Shown in pieces: positions 9,835-21,488 of a DNA stretch of 64,000 nt (its first letter is position 1; each line of letters starts with the position of its first letter). The DNA lies in assembly GCA_945910005.1 (NCBI GenBank), contig OX246749.1, positions 18,819,809 to 18,883,808 on the forward strand. Direction: 5' to 3'. A program made the translations under genes and the position numbers. This DNA is from Isoperla grammatica. Taxonomy: Eukaryota > Arthropoda > Insecta > Plecoptera > Perlodidae. The notes under the pieces are model-generated. The model saw only the letters and a list, made by a program, of their open reading frames with translations, ran no database searches and was not told the DNA's origin.

Positions 9835-11665
9835 TGAATTTGCAGGCTGGTATATGCCCTGAGTTAATGGAGGAACTACAACTTAAAATGTCAGGTATGT
9901 CCATTGAGGAAAGACAGGTTGTCTCGCTTTTCGATGAGATGGCCATAAAAAAGGATTACCAGTACAGCGAGGCTTACGACATACTCGAGGGATTTGAAGA
10001 TTTGGGACCTTCGGGAAGGGACGCGAAACCCGATTGATTGATTAATGGGGCTTAACGTCTCATATTTTTGCAACAATGGCTAATCGAGACGATGAACGGG
10101 TGATAATGAAGATGAGAAAGATGATGATGAAGAATAAAGCCACATCCGAATCAGATCCATTGTACGTCGCGTGGGTCGTCATACGGGAGTCCAGCAAGGG
10201 AGGGCAGGGCCAAGTGGGAGTAGAAATATTCAGTGGGACAGTGGGGGGGGAAGGAACAGGGTCTCCTTTTGTCGCCTCTTACGACTAGCAGAGTCACTCT
10301 GGGCCTATTCTACCCCGGGCCGAGACGGGTGCGAAACCCGAGACTCACGTGCTTTTATTCATGATTCGTGGACCTAATCACAATTACAAAAAGCCGATAG
10401 CATATTTCGTAGCGAATACTGTTGTGAAAGGAAGCCAACTGAAAACTTGACTAACTTGATGCTTAGATGCGTTAATTGCTGCAGGCGCCATTGTTCGGGT
10501 AATTACGTGCGATCAAGGTCCAAACAATCAATCTCTAGCTAAGTCCTTAAACATATCCGTCAACGGTTTTATATGCATGGGGAGCGTAAGATATTCATGC
10601 TTTATGACGTGCCACACTTGTACAAGAGTATCCGAAATAACTTGAACGGTAAAGATTTTTTTGCGGAAGAAAAGCAGGTGTCATGGCGGGATATTGTAGA
10701 GGCCTACAAATTAGATTCTGGGTCATCCATAGCAAGAGGGACTTGTAAGTTAAGTCCGCAACATCTCGCACCCAATCCTTTCCGGAAAATGAGTGTGAAG
10801 CTGGCCGTCCAGGTATTCTCCCATTTCGTTGCATCGCTGATACACACTGCGGTTGAGACAACACAATGAACATCCGGCACAGCGCACGACACTGCATGTT
10901 TCATTGGCCGTTTAAATGAACTCTTTGATGCACTCAACAGTTCGCAGTTACGTGTCCCCAATCCGTACAATTGTGCGATATCTCATAGGAATGTGATAGT
11001 TTGCTAGTGTTTGAACAATGCCCTGGAATGGATAAGAACTTGGGTTGTAAGGGCAAAAAAAAAAAGGCGAAAAGGTAATTCCTCCATGTTTTGAAGGACT
11101 AAAATTAACTGTCCTTGGTATATTGGATTTATGGGATGACTGAAAGCCAGAGGGATGTGTCTTTCTCTTAACTACCCGGTTGATTCAAGACCCAATCGAA
11201 AATACTTTCTCGGTCATGAGGTACAGGGGAGGGTATGATCGTAATCCTTCAGCACATCGCGTTAGCTGTTAACTGTGGAGAGTAACGCAGTTACATATTT
11301 CGCGGGGTACGTTGCCTTTCGCTTCTTAAACAAATTTTCATGCAAATATTGCGAGACATTAATGATGAAGCCAAACAGAGATCTTGAAAAGACTGACGAA
11401 TTGTTGACATTCCACAAAGCATTTTAAAACAAAGCCAAAGACGACCTAGAATCACTTTCTTTTCCAACTGACTACATGACTGCTATTATGAGAGTGGCCC
11501 TTGGAATCTTTGTCGATGTATTCCCGACAGAAATGCCCTCAAAGGGGGTTAGGAAACAGTTAGTGGTTCGTACTACATCAACAATCAATGAACGGTTCCC
11601 ACAGTGGTTAGACGATACAGACCTGTGCTCAGAACATCGATGATTTGCCGTCACTCACTAAGTTA
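9835..11665 (+). pseudogene. P-element / THAP9-like transposase, split by a SINE
   Basis: The first part (9834-10033) has the P-element catalytic opening: MSIEERQVVSLFDEMAIKKD then EGFEDLG. A SINE (10034-10330) with an 11-bp duplication interrupts it. The frame resumes HVLLFMIRGPNHNYKKPIAY, FVANTVVKGSQL, ALIAAGAIVRVITCDQGPNN, LYDVPHLYKSIRNNL, then LFDALNSSQLRVPN and a degraded NQDP-like block near 11190. It ends in a frame 11460-11640 (MTAIMRVALGIFVDVFPTEM). This is the family that includes human THAP9. Several frameshifts and stops predate or follow the SINE. No THAP domain is attached upstream. Confidence 0.75.
10034..10330 (-). repeat. SINE, module X, 11-bp target duplication
   Basis: Flanked by GCGAAACCCGA at 10023-10033 and 10331-10341. 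The insertion site is inside the P-element-like transposase and the coding sense resumes exactly after the second duplicate. This is one of the cleanest examples of the family's insertion mode. Confidence 0.93.
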
Positions 11666-12101
11666 CCGTTAAAATAAGAAAGGAGGCTCGTTGGAAGACG
11701 GAAAAACTACGCCTACCAAGGGATAACAAAGGTAAACAAAACCGAGATGATACACAGAAAAATGATCCGCGAACCCAAAAATGCCGTAACCTAAGGCATA
11801 CGTGAATCGACAGGCAAGGAATGTGGGATGAACAGATAAGAGGATGCCAGTATTTTTAAGTCATATTTAATTGGCGCATGAGACTGGCGAATCTTTAGAA
11901 ATATGTACTTTGTACATAGAAATGTGTAATTTGAATGTAGGACATAGTGTTTTCTTAAAGTTAGTGTATGAATGTTTAATTCTTGTCTATCAATACGTCC
12001 CGATGGCCTGATCTAGTGTGTACATTGTATTGTCCTCCCTTGTTAATATAACATGCATGTAGTTTCCGCCGAAATTCGGGAGCTTCAAGAATAGTTAAGA
12101 G
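11666..12101. other. No recognisable feature
   Basis: AT-leaning sequence after the P-element-like C-terminus. I see no motif, repeat or convincing frame here. Confidence 0.5.
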
Positions 12102-12298
12102 GCGCAGATCGTCGCTGTTCAAGATGGTTTCGGCAAAGATCTGGGGGCTCTGCGTCGTGATATCGAGGAGGTCAAGGACGCAACACTCAACAACAGGGAC
12201 ATGATCGATGCTGCCGAACAATATAGTCGGCGGAACTGCATCTTGCTCCACGGCGTCCCTGAGAGCCCGGGCGAAGATATCGAGGACACTGTGTTACG
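12102..12298 (+). pseudogene. LINE ORF1p-like fragment (coiled coil plus RRM start)
   Basis: Open from 12102 without an ATG: LGALRRDIEEVKDATLNNRD followed by AEQYSRRNCILLHGVPESPG. A heptad-rich helix running into EQYSRRNxxLxHGVPE is the well-known junction between coiled coil and RNA-binding domain in ORF1 proteins of several LINE clades. It is a different lineage from the ORF1 at 826. It ends abruptly at 12298 with unrelated sequence after it. Confidence 0.6.
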
Positions 12299-12838
12299 AT
12301 TTTCACATACCAAACTGTAGTTCGGTCTTTGTGTTTCATGTGTGAGAAGACATACTACCGCATTGTTCGTCGGTTTGTTGCACCTGCCATAAAACACACG
12401 TGGACATGTCACAAGGCTATCAACAAACAACTCAAAACTACTAACAACGGCATACGCTTGGCCGGAGATGGCCAATATGACTCGCCGGGCTTTTGCGCGA
12501 AGTATGTAACATATACAATTGAGGGGTTTCTTACAAGAACTCAATTTGTCCAAAAAACGTGAAAAAAAATAAAAATCTCTTTCTGTGTCAACCAATGCCC
12601 TCTTTACATTGGTTTAGTTATTCCCATCAATAAGAGCTTATGTCACATTATATATGACGTACAAGTTTACTGGGTTCTACAAAAACAACAGTAGTCCACA
12701 GTATTTCTACAATAACTCAATTTGTCCATGGACAAATGTACTTCTTGCAGAATCTGCCCGTATTAAACGTTCGTTGGCGAGTTCAAAAAGAAAAAGAAGC
12801 AAGGCTACAGCTGATGGTGTTTCAGTCAGTGATACCAA

Positions 12839-15569
12839 GTGGTTGTAAGCATGTTATCGGTTCAACGAGATTTAGAGGGCAATGTAGAGTGGCCTCTGAA
12901 AAAGAAACTTAAACTAAAGAAAGAAACGGTAGTAAAATATGCTATAGTTCATGGATTGGAACACACCAACAATGCTGGGAAACACGTCGAAACCAGGAAG
13001 ACTGGACCAGATTGCAGGTTAGTACCATTTTTTGGAGGTTATGAAGCCTCTTACTTGTTAAAAGATTACAAAGTCATACTTTTGTCCGCTATAATGTGAA
13101 TCTATAGAAAATACGCTGTCTATTATGTCTAGAGCTGTCAAATATTGTATTGCCACTAGGCCTAGGCCCAGCCGTAGGCCTAGGCCTACATCGAGTAGGC
13201 CTACTGTTAAATATTGTATTGCCACTAGGCCTAGGCCCAGCCGTAGGCCTACATCGAGTACTGTTAAATATTGTATTGCCACTAGGCCTAGGCCCGGCCA
13301 TAGTCCTACATTGAGTACTGTTAAATATTGTATTGCCACTAGGCCTAGGCCTAGGCCCAGCCGTAGGCCTACATCGAGTACTGTTAAATATTGTATTGCC
13401 ACTAGGCCTAGGCCCAGCCGTAGGCCTACATCGAGTACTGTTAAATATTGTGTTGCCACTTGGTCCTAGGCCTATAGGCTTAACATGGTATATAGGGCCT
13501 AGCCCTGGGCCTCCATGGAATAGAATAGGCCTATGTGGAATAATTGTACCAAAGCAATAGGCCTACTAGGCCTAGATGCAGTCAGACAAAGTAGGCCTAT
13601 GGGCATAACATGGTATAGGGCCTAGCCACATGTCTATATGGAGTAGTAGGTAGACCTAAAAGATGTGGAATACCGTACCTAATTCTACCAAATCAACACT
13701 AGGGTAGATCCAGTTAGACTAAGTAGCCTACTGTTTAATATCCTAAATTATGTTGCTACAAGGCTAGGCTCAGCTAGATTTTAGTAGGCCTATGCATATT
13801 GCTGCTTACTTCTAGTTTCAATGCCTACATCATAGGCCTATAGACTGTTTAAGACCTTCTTCAGTTAGCGGTAAATGCAATTTAACAATTCGTTTGTTTT
13901 CCTTACAGGTGTTCGCGATTTAAATGTTTTGAAAAGACATTGTTGGATGCAAGGACTAGCATTTTGCTCAAGTTTAACACCATGGGTTCAAAGAATGAGC
14001 AGGATAGCTATTTGACTGGCTTGATAACCGCACACTCCATACGCCGCAGGCGGTCCCGTAAGAATATTGCAGCAGATGATGTAAGCAACATGCACAGTTC
14101 CTCTTACACGTATAAAATAAGAAGTTGTGGACAGGAAATACAAGTCTGCATCAAAGCCTTTGCTAGTCTGCATGGCATAGCTGTTGGCCGAATTAGGCGT
14201 ATCCAAAAATTTGTGGTTTCTTTTGGAGTGCCTCCAAAAGACCTCCGAGGTCAACATACGACTAGGCCAAAGAAAACACCTGCTATACTGTCCAACCTTG
14301 TTAGGGCACACATAAAGTCCTTCAAGGCAAGACAGTCACATTATTCCAGAAGGGATAACCCCGGCAGAATGTACTTGCCTGAGAGTCTTACTGTCAAATC
14401 CCTGCATAAAATGTTCCTTGAAGAGTATCAAATCACTGTTCCGTATAAAACGTATTGGGGAATATTTAAATCAGAGTTTAATATTAAGTTTGGTCTACCA
14501 CGAAGTGACACGTGTACAACATGTGATTCTCTCCAGCAGAAAATTGACTCTTCAAGCCCCGAATTAATGCAAAACCTAATAACCCAAAAAGAAATTCACA
14601 CAAGAAAAGCGGAATCCTTTTATGCTTTAAAACGCTTGTATAAAGCCAAAGCTCGTGCAGGAGAAGTTACATGCATAACATTTGACTACATGCAGAATCT
14701 GCCACTCCCAAACATTAAGTCGAATGCAGTGTTTTATGCACGCCAGCTATGGTACAACGTGTTTGGAGTACATGACCTGGCCAACGATGATGCAACAATG
14801 TTTGTTTATCACGAAGGAGTTGCAAAAAAAGGCCAGAACGATGTCACATCCATGCTTTTGTCGTACCTTAATGGAAGGGAAGTGGAAAATCATCTTGTTT
14901 TAATAAGTGATGGATGTTCGGGCCAAAACAAGAACTACGTTATGGTGCATTTCCTGTACATGATTGTACACTGTCTTAAGTTGGTTGACAAAATAACCTT
15001 CATATTTCCAATTCGCGGCCACTCGTTCTTACCGAATGATCAAGACTTTTCACTTATTGAAAAGAAAAAAACATCGGAATGCAGAAGTTCCAGAAGATTG
15101 GGACATTGCTATACAGTCTGCAAGGACTTAGCCAACACCATTTACCGTACGCAAAGTTGACCAAAGTGATTTTGTAAATATTAAAGCTGCCATTGATCCA
15201 TTCTTTCTGAAGGTTGCAAAACCTCCTGTCCAGATTAAAAATGTTCGAATGATGAGAATAACGTCAACTAAAAACTTTTTAGAACTACGTGATTCATATG
15301 CTGGACCTTGGCGTCAGAGTATAATACGAAACCGTGGCAAGATGCCAACTGAGCTGACTCTACGTTCCTTGTACAGTGGGCCTATACCCATTAATCCAGC
15401 AAAATTGGCTGATCTTAAAAAACTGACTGAGTATTTGGGCAGAGCTGAAAACAAACGATTCTACGAGGAGCTTGACTTAACAGCTGCAGCCACCAGGGAG
15501 GCACCTAACCAAGACTCTTTCGAAACAGAAGTGGATTCTGATGACAACAGCAGTGGGTGTGAGGACTGA
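12839..15569 (+). pseudogene. GQNKN-family DDE-like transposase gene, two exons, frameshifted
   Basis: Exon 1 (from about 12839 to 13017; true start uncertain) ends TGPDCR. The intron 13018-13908 (CAG/GTTAGT...TTACAG) joins in phase to CSRFKCFEKT in exon 2. Exon 2 then reads DSYLTGLI, TYWGIFKSEFNIKFGLPRSD, CTTCDSLQQKI, TFDYMQNLPLPNI, LISDGCSGQNKNYVM and FPIRGHSFLPNDQDFSLIEK. FDYMQ, SDGCSGQN and the IEK acid are plausible DDE catalytic positions. A frameshift in the A-rich run at 15061-15071 and a TAG at 15129 separate the C-terminus, which continues in another frame to 15569 with ITSTKNFLELRDSYAGPWRQ and an acidic tail. This is a large animal family with transposase-like architecture; I cannot assign a formal superfamily name. 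A minisatellite fills the intron. Confidence 0.65.
13132..13465. repeat. 57-bp minisatellite inside the intron
   Basis: Units start at 13132 (imperfect), 13204, 13261, 13318, 13381 and 13438. The period is 57 bp, with one 63-bp unit that gained GGCCTA. Each unit carries TTAAATATTGTATTGCC and an AGGCCTAGGCCCAGCC core. Reading frames open through the array on both strands are a consequence of the periodicity, since 57 is divisible by 3. Confidence 0.92.
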
Positions 15570-16085
15570 TGATGTGTATATGTAATGTACCAATGTAGGT
15601 GTGTAAAATACAATTTTTCTAACAGCAACAGCAAACAATTTTACCAGCTGCTTGAAAATTTGGGTGTAAAGATAATGCCCTACACTCAAAACTTCATAAA
15701 GGTTTTTAAAAAGGAGTTGTAGAAGATCACAATTTAATTTATATTAATGCTTAGGTGTTTCACAATCATGTGCTTATGTTTCTTCTAAACCTTTCCAAGT
15801 ATAAATTGAAAAAATGTAATTGTACACTACATTGAAAAAATAAAAAAAAAAAAAAATTCTGCGATAATGACATTTGTCCAATTTATTTTAGTAGTTTACA
15901 ACCCCATGCAAAAATTAAAATCATAAAACATTTTGTAAACAGTTATGTTTAGTTATGTAGTAATTTAAAAAAAAATTATAAATTGCACTTTTTAATCAAA
16001 TGCAGATGGTGTGCAAATGATATGCTTTACTGAAACTTTTATTTTATGGACATAATGAGTTTTTGTAAAAAAAACCTCAATTATG
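15570..16085. other. 3' flank of the GQNKN gene, A-rich
   Basis: AT-rich sequence with an AATAAAAAAA tract at 15839-15856 that could be a polyadenylation signal followed by a poly(A) remnant. No coding motif. Confidence 0.4.
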
Positions 16086-16925
16086 GATGTCAGCAACGAT
16101 AAAATTATTGACTTTATCGTTTTACAAAACAAGGATGACTGCAGGTGAGCTCGAAAAGCCCGCATGCGATCAAATACTATCCCGACTGATAGCTATGGCA
16201 TCCCTATTGAACTGTTTCCGTCAGATCGGCACCGCGGGATTAGAAAGTTGATAAGAACAAAGTACCCCGATATAGTCCATGAATTCGATGTATGGCATGC
16301 TTTTAAAAGTTTAGTGAAAAAGCTAAAAGTCGCACAGAAAAGTGCTCCCGATTTAGAGTTGTGGAGTATAATAAACCACATGTGGTGGTCTTCCAGAACT
16401 TACGAAGGTAACGCGGACCTTCTAATAGAAAAATTCACCTCAATTTTACCAACACGTGACAAACAATCACTCGTGGCGTTCCGGCTATAAACATTTTCAT
16501 CAATGTTAACATGAACAGATCGACGATGAGGCCGGGCGTGATAAGGCATGGTTGAAGAAAAATGCATATGATTTCAGGCTTCTCTCCAACATAGTTTCTG
16601 ATAAGAGCTTGCTCGATGACATGAAACACTCACACTGGCTCGTTAGAATCTTACCACAATGTGAGATTGAAGTATCTTCCCAAAAAATCTCACTTTTCCT
16701 ACGAGGGAATGGTCCTACGTGGAATGCTCGCAGTGTTGGACCACAACATAAACACTGGTCGGGATATCTCTCGCACAGAAGTAAGATAAGAAGATAAGAT
16801 AGATCATCAAAAAATATATTGAAAAAAACATTCGCTCTCCAAAATGCTATACGTGGCGTAAAGACTTAATAGAAAAAGTGTGCCAATTCGTGGGTGGTGA
16901 AATAAACTTTCAATTGAGGACGACC
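16086..16925 (+). pseudogene. Kolobok-like transposase remnant
   Basis: The frame 16164-16490 contains PSDRHRGIRKLIRTKYPDI, HEFDVWHAFKSLVKKLK and LWSIINHMWWSSRTYEGNAD. After frameshifts come KAWLKKNAYDFRLLSNIVSD, LDDMKHS, HNVRLKYLPKKSHFSYEGM and LAVLDHNINTGR. The DRHxxIxK...HxFDxWHxxKxxxKK pattern followed by NHxWW and LKYxPKxxxFxxxGM is a widespread animal transposase-like family that I associate with Kolobok. The D of SDRH and the D of FDVWH are plausible catalytic acids. At least three frames are used, so it is inactive. Confidence 0.5.
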
Positions 16926-18173
16926 CCTACTCCGTAGAGGTACCACTGACCACGACTCTGTTAGCCCTCTCTCTTATGATGACGTAGGCAATATTCTACT
17001 GACAACGAATCTTATAACTGTTAACCCTCTCTTATGATGACTTTGGCAATGTTCTGATGACATCGATTTTCGTTTTCGTTATATTACACTTACATTTCAA
17101 ACTATACCTTTTTAACCATAATTTACTTATTACATACATCTTGGAGGCGCGAATGACCCTCGCCGTTAAAAGCGCCCAAAATCCAGAAATCAATCAATCA
17201 ATATTGCGCCAATACAACGCCCGTCTAAAAGTGAGATCGGATCAGCTAGCTACAGCAGATTTCCCGAAAATATGTCACACAAACTTCCCACTAGTGCTGT
17301 AAAAGGTAAGGTGTTCTACGCACGTACATTGAATTTCTACTTGCATTGTTGCTGGCAGAGGAATAGTTGAAGATAAGAATATAATATAATATTAATACAT
17401 AATTTGCTACTGTCATATTTTAACCGGTTCTTATTAGAAATAATGCATGGCTGGAAGTTAGTTTGATTTAATAACACTGCACTGCTTGTTATTTGAGGTG
17501 TTACAATATGTAAATTGCAACGTGTTATTTATTTTGCAAATTAACTTGTTTTCTAATTATAGACACGCTCAAATAATTTTGCTTACTACCTACCGCTACT
17601 TACTATTCACTAATAGCATTTCATTTTGCACTAGTCAAAGAATTCTGCTTCATGATATTTCATTCATATTTCACTTCATTGCAAAAAACGGTACAAGAAT
17701 GGGATGTGAATTTTTCCCCAAAACATTGCTAACAATTCGTGGTCAGTGGACCATCAACATATTCAGTCTACATAGTTTAGTTATTGTGTAGTAATTGAAA
17801 CAAGACGGTTTAGTGTAATAATCCTAGGGGCGGCGGAGTGCAGTGCTAGCGGCTGAATCAATCAAAGCGCTCATACGGATCACGTGATCATAAAACATAC
17901 ATGTGCGAGTGCGAGCCTCATTTACGAGTCTTATCCAGTGAACTGTGGTTGGCGCCCTTGCTGATTTCCAGGGTGAGTTAGACATTAGCAAATATTATAA
18001 TATATACGTGTTATTTCTTCTTTGTGACTTTGTGACTATGCTGACGATATTAATTGCATTATGGCTTTGACATGATAACTACGCCCAAAAACACTAATAC
18101 GGATACGGATTTTCATCGGATTTCCAACGGATCGGTCAGACTGCAGGCGGCTCGCGGTCCGCCCGCAGTCCAG
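16926..18173. other. Non-coding stretch with a short tandem duplication
   Basis: At 16960-17062 the phrase CCCTCTCTTATGATGAC is repeated about 64 bp apart. A 12-bp palindrome GATCACGTGATC (E-box core CACGTG) lies at 17878-17889. Otherwise AT-rich, with no recognisable gene. Confidence 0.5.
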
Positions 18174-18191
18174 TATAATAATAATAATAAT

Positions 18192-18230
<39 letters not shown>

Positions 18231-18231
18231 C
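18174..18231. repeat. (AAT)n microsatellite
   Basis: About 19 AAT units with one ATT interruption. Polyasparagine or polyisoleucine frames across it are artefacts of the repeat. Confidence 0.95.
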
Positions 18232-18461
18232 GAACCAACCGAACATATACATCGAGATGCAAAAAGCAATTATTTTGAACACGTGTAGGATAGTGCGAAA
18301 ATTTTTGAACTAAGAAGAATGAAGACTTCAAGAAGTTCTCCATCCCGATGGTGGTTTTCGTGGTTTCCACCGTACAAAGAGCGAATGCTGGGATGAGTAC
18401 AAATCGGCCACGACCGTACATAGCATCCACAGTTCGGTTTGGAAAAAATAATATGGACAAT

Positions 18462-18513
18462 GATATATTAAGTAGTATAGCCAAATGTTGGCATTTGAGA
18501 AGCAGAAGAAGAA

Positions 18514-18544
<31 letters not shown>

Positions 18545-18624
18545 AAGAAGAAGAAGAAGAAGAAGAAGAAGAAGAAGAAGAAGAAGAAGAAGAAGATGAA
18601 GAAGAAGAAGATATATTAAGTAGT
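18462..18624 (+). repeat. (GAA)n tract flanked by a 15-bp direct repeat
   Basis: GATATATTAAGTAGT occurs at 18462-18476 and again at 18610-18624. Between them lie about 25 bp of unique sequence and then about 35 GAA units. The layout looks like a severely 5'-truncated retroposon with a (GAA)n tail and its target duplication. The purine tract can form triplex DNA. Confidence 0.7.
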
Positions 18625-18724
18625 TCTAAGTAGATTTTAATAAGGTAAACACATGGAAATACTTGACATTTGTGTCCGTACAACATGTTTATGCCGGTTT
18701 TGACCGAGTTTGTATGTATTGCAA

Positions 18725-18746
18725 CAATAAAATAATAATAATAATA

Positions 18747-18844
<98 letters not shown>
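18725..18844. repeat. (AAT)n microsatellite
   Basis: About 39 AAT units with a single ATAT break near the start. It is the second of three triplet tracts within 700 bp. Confidence 0.95.
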
Positions 18845-19142
18845 TGTGTACTAAATACTAATATAATATAAGTTTATAATAGCAGAAGGTAATAAATTCT
18901 TTGTGTCAGTGATCACGTGTTGATGAAACGAGTTTTGATCGGAGCTCGTTAACTTGACTCGTTAGGATAAATAGATCAATCAATGTGGACATTTATCGAA
19001 CTCCCTCGCGCGAGTTTCTCGATCGTCTGACAGGGCTTTGAGATGACGCATTTTTTCCTACACCTACACTCATAATTGTTTTTATTTTAGCTTAACAAAG
19101 AAAGATCAGACATTTCAACATCAACTGTAAAGCAAACATAAA

Positions 19143-19469
19143 GCTGCCGTAGAATACTTCGTTAATCTTGACTTCACTACGTCAAAAACAGATGAAACCA
19201 AAAGTATGGGAATTCCTTCCCAACTACAACGAGAGCAGTACAAAAAAGGAAATACCATTGCAGAGCTGTTCCGAGCCAAAGTAAAGATTCCTTTAACTTA
19301 AACTATAAGTGAGGATGTTACTAAACCACCAGCTGCTATGCTAGAGGTTAACTGTTCATTTCGGAATATCTTGCAAGCCGGAGCGAAGTGCTGTGATGAA
19401 AGAGAACTGTTAGCACGAAATAGGGAACAAGTCGACATAAAGTTAGAGGAGGAAATCCATAGTTTTTAA
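19143..19469 (+). pseudogene. Unrecognised frame with one internal stop
   Basis: A single frame runs 109 codons, broken only by a TAA after AELFRAKVKIPLT, and ends LEEEIHSF. The text includes AVEYFVNLDF, LQREQYKKGNTIAELF, CCDERELLARNREQ. Composition looks protein-like (amphipathic, charged), but I recognise no family and it has no start codon. It may be the tail of an unidentified transposon protein. Confidence 0.3.
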
Positions 19470-19840
19470 TAAAACTATCAGAAAAAATGTTTGCGTGGAG
19501 CTGTCTCTAAGAATACTCTTTTGCACATTTTATCGACAAGTCCTACGTGTAATAATCAACATAAATTGTAAATAAAAACACACTCAGGTGACCGGCATAG
19601 ACCCAGCTAGGACCCCAACCACTTTTCACAAGACGATAACACATATTAAGGGTTAAATAGAGATGTTTTCCGAGAGAAAATGTACCTCGCGACAAACATT
19701 GTTTTTCTTGCCATTCGAACTGATGGCCAAAAGTCGAACGAGCTCCGCCAGGTAGCAGCACTGCAAGTCACGTGCTAGGGGAGGAGTTGGCTCCATAACC
19801 ATGGTAACGACACGGTATCCACGTGCTAGGGGAGGAGTTT

Positions 19841-20154
19841 GCTTGATTGATATTTGGGCTTAACGTCTTATATTTTTGCAACGGAGCTAATCAAGACAAT
19901 GAGTGGGTGATAGATGAAGATGCAATAGGGGTCTGTTTGGAGGAAAGGGGCAAATAGGAGGGCGGGGAGGAAAAAAGGTAGGGGAGGAAAAGAGATTGGG
20001 GAGGTTGTGGACTGCACTTCGTCTGGCTTCTCCTCCTCGACCTGTCCGGCTAGGGTGGCCCTACCAGAAGCATACGCTTCCGCCAGCTTAGCTCTCGGGA
20101 TCAGCAAAGCACGCAAACCTGCCCACCACGATAAGGAGGCAGTCCCTGGACAGG
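19841..20154 (-). repeat. SINE, variant-B body with module Y, target duplication
   Basis: GGGAGGAGTTT flanks it at 19830-19840 and 20155-20165. The head is the variant form (GATATTTGGGCTTAACGTCTT). The target is itself a short duplicated sequence: GTGCTAGGGGAGGAGTT also occurs at 19772. Terminal hairpin bases are slightly mutated (ATAAGGAGG). Confidence 0.9.
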
Positions 20155-20243
20155 GGGAGGAGTTTCCGTCGTAACCATGGCAACGTAAACAACAACGTAC
20201 CTATGTGGTCGCTCCGTGCGACATTTAAAGAAAGGGGCTTAGA

Positions 20244-20756
20244 TTGATTGATTAATGGGGTTTAACGTATCATATTTATGCAACTATGGCTAATCGAGAC
20301 GATGAGCGGGTGATAATGAAGATGAGAAAGATGAAGAAATAAAGCCACATCCGAATCAGATCCTTTGTACGTCGCGTGGGTCATCATACGGGAGTCCAGC
20401 AAGGGAGGGCAGAGCCAAGTGGGAGGAGAAATATTCAGTGGGACAGTGGAGGGGAAAGGATGATGGATTAATGGAGCTTAACGTCTCATATTTATGCAAC
20501 GATGGCTAATCGAGACGATGAGCGGGTGATAATGAAGATGAAAAAGGTGACGATGAAGAATAAAGCCACATCCGAATCAGATCCATTGTACGTCGCGTGG
20601 GTCGTCATACGGGAGTCCAGCAAGGGAGGGCAGGGCCAAGTGGGAGGAGAAATATTCAGTGGGACAGTGGGGGGATAGGGACAGGGTCTCCTTTTGTCGC
20701 CTCTTACGACTAGCAGAGTCACTCTGGGCCTATTCTTCCCCGGGCCCAGACGGGCC
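20244..20756 (-). repeat. Composite SINE: truncated copy plus complete module-X copy within one target duplication
   Basis: AAAGGGGCTTAGA flanks the whole unit (20231-20243 and 20757-20769). The left copy (20244-20459) lacks any 5' module. It stops at AGGGGAAAGGA, where the second copy (20460-20756) starts GATGGATTAATGGAGC. Since one duplication encloses both, either the pair moved together or the second copy replaced the first copy's end. Confidence 0.88.
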
Positions 20757-20774
20757 AAAGGGGCTTAGAAATTT

Positions 20775-21110
20775 TTAACCGCAATGACGTTGATTTAATG
20801 TGCGTTCTTATAGGCTTAGTGTAGGCTCATTAGCCAGTACCACATAGTCGCAATATAGTGGATCATAGCCCCGTTCATTACGCGTCTGACGGTGCTATAA
20901 CCGTAGCCATGGAATAACAGTAGCAGCACCCATAGCTAGGGCCTTGAAATTACAAATCTTAATGACTTTGATTTAGTATGCGTTCTAGTAGGCCTAGTGT
21001 AGGCTCATTTGACAGTACCATATAGTGGATCATAGCACCGTTCATTACGCGTCTGACGGTGGTATAGCCGGAGCCATGGAAAAACAGTAGTAGATGTTAC
21101 GTCAATAAAA
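20775..21110. repeat. 178-bp imperfect tandem duplication
   Basis: GTGTAGGCTCATT, GTGGATCATAGC and TTCATTACGCGTCTGACGG occur twice at an offset of 178 bp. The units differ by substitutions and small gaps, so this is an old duplication. No coding potential. Confidence 0.85.
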
Positions 21111-21386
21111 CCATAGCCTTGTAGGGCCTAGAAGTGAGTTGTACAACTTGCCTCCCGGGTTGCATAATGCATAGCCGGCTAGCTACCTGTGAACAAACAG
21201 CGGGCTTGCACGAAGCATGGCGCGTCTTTTTCCCATTGACCACTCTTTTGGCTGTTTTGCTATTTATAGAACTCACTAATTGAGCTTGGGCGGTAGCGAC
21301 GGTCTTGTCGCGAACTATTTCGTTTCGTACGAACTTTGCATGAAGTCAGTGACACAGGACACTCCAGCCAGAGCCATGCACGCACG

Positions 21387-21488
21387 ATGGCTACCAAAAA
21401 AGTGAAGAATCCGGGAAGAGGACGTAAAAGAACAAAGCGGGCAAAAGTGTCCTTGAGGGTTTTTCGAAAGAAAACAGAAGAGCAATTG
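21387..21488 (+). CDS. Possible basic first exon
   Basis: ATG at 21387 starts a very basic 34-codon frame (MATKKVKNPGRGRKRTKRAK ... RKKTEEQL) ending precisely at a good splice donor (TTG/GTAAGG at 21489). A TATTTATA element lies at 21260. The next recognisable exon at 22185 does not match in phase, so I cannot connect them. It could be the 5' end of a transposon protein or a chance frame. Confidence 0.25.

Noticed and set aside
13058..13469. Frames open on both strands through the intron
   Set aside because: They come from the 57-bp minisatellite, whose period is divisible by three.
17486..17791. 101-codon plus frame (hydrophobic)
   Set aside because: AT-rich composition, no motif, no splice or promoter context.
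18054..18599. Frames with polyasparagine, polyarginine or polyserine
   Set aside because: These are translations of AAT and GAA microsatellites.
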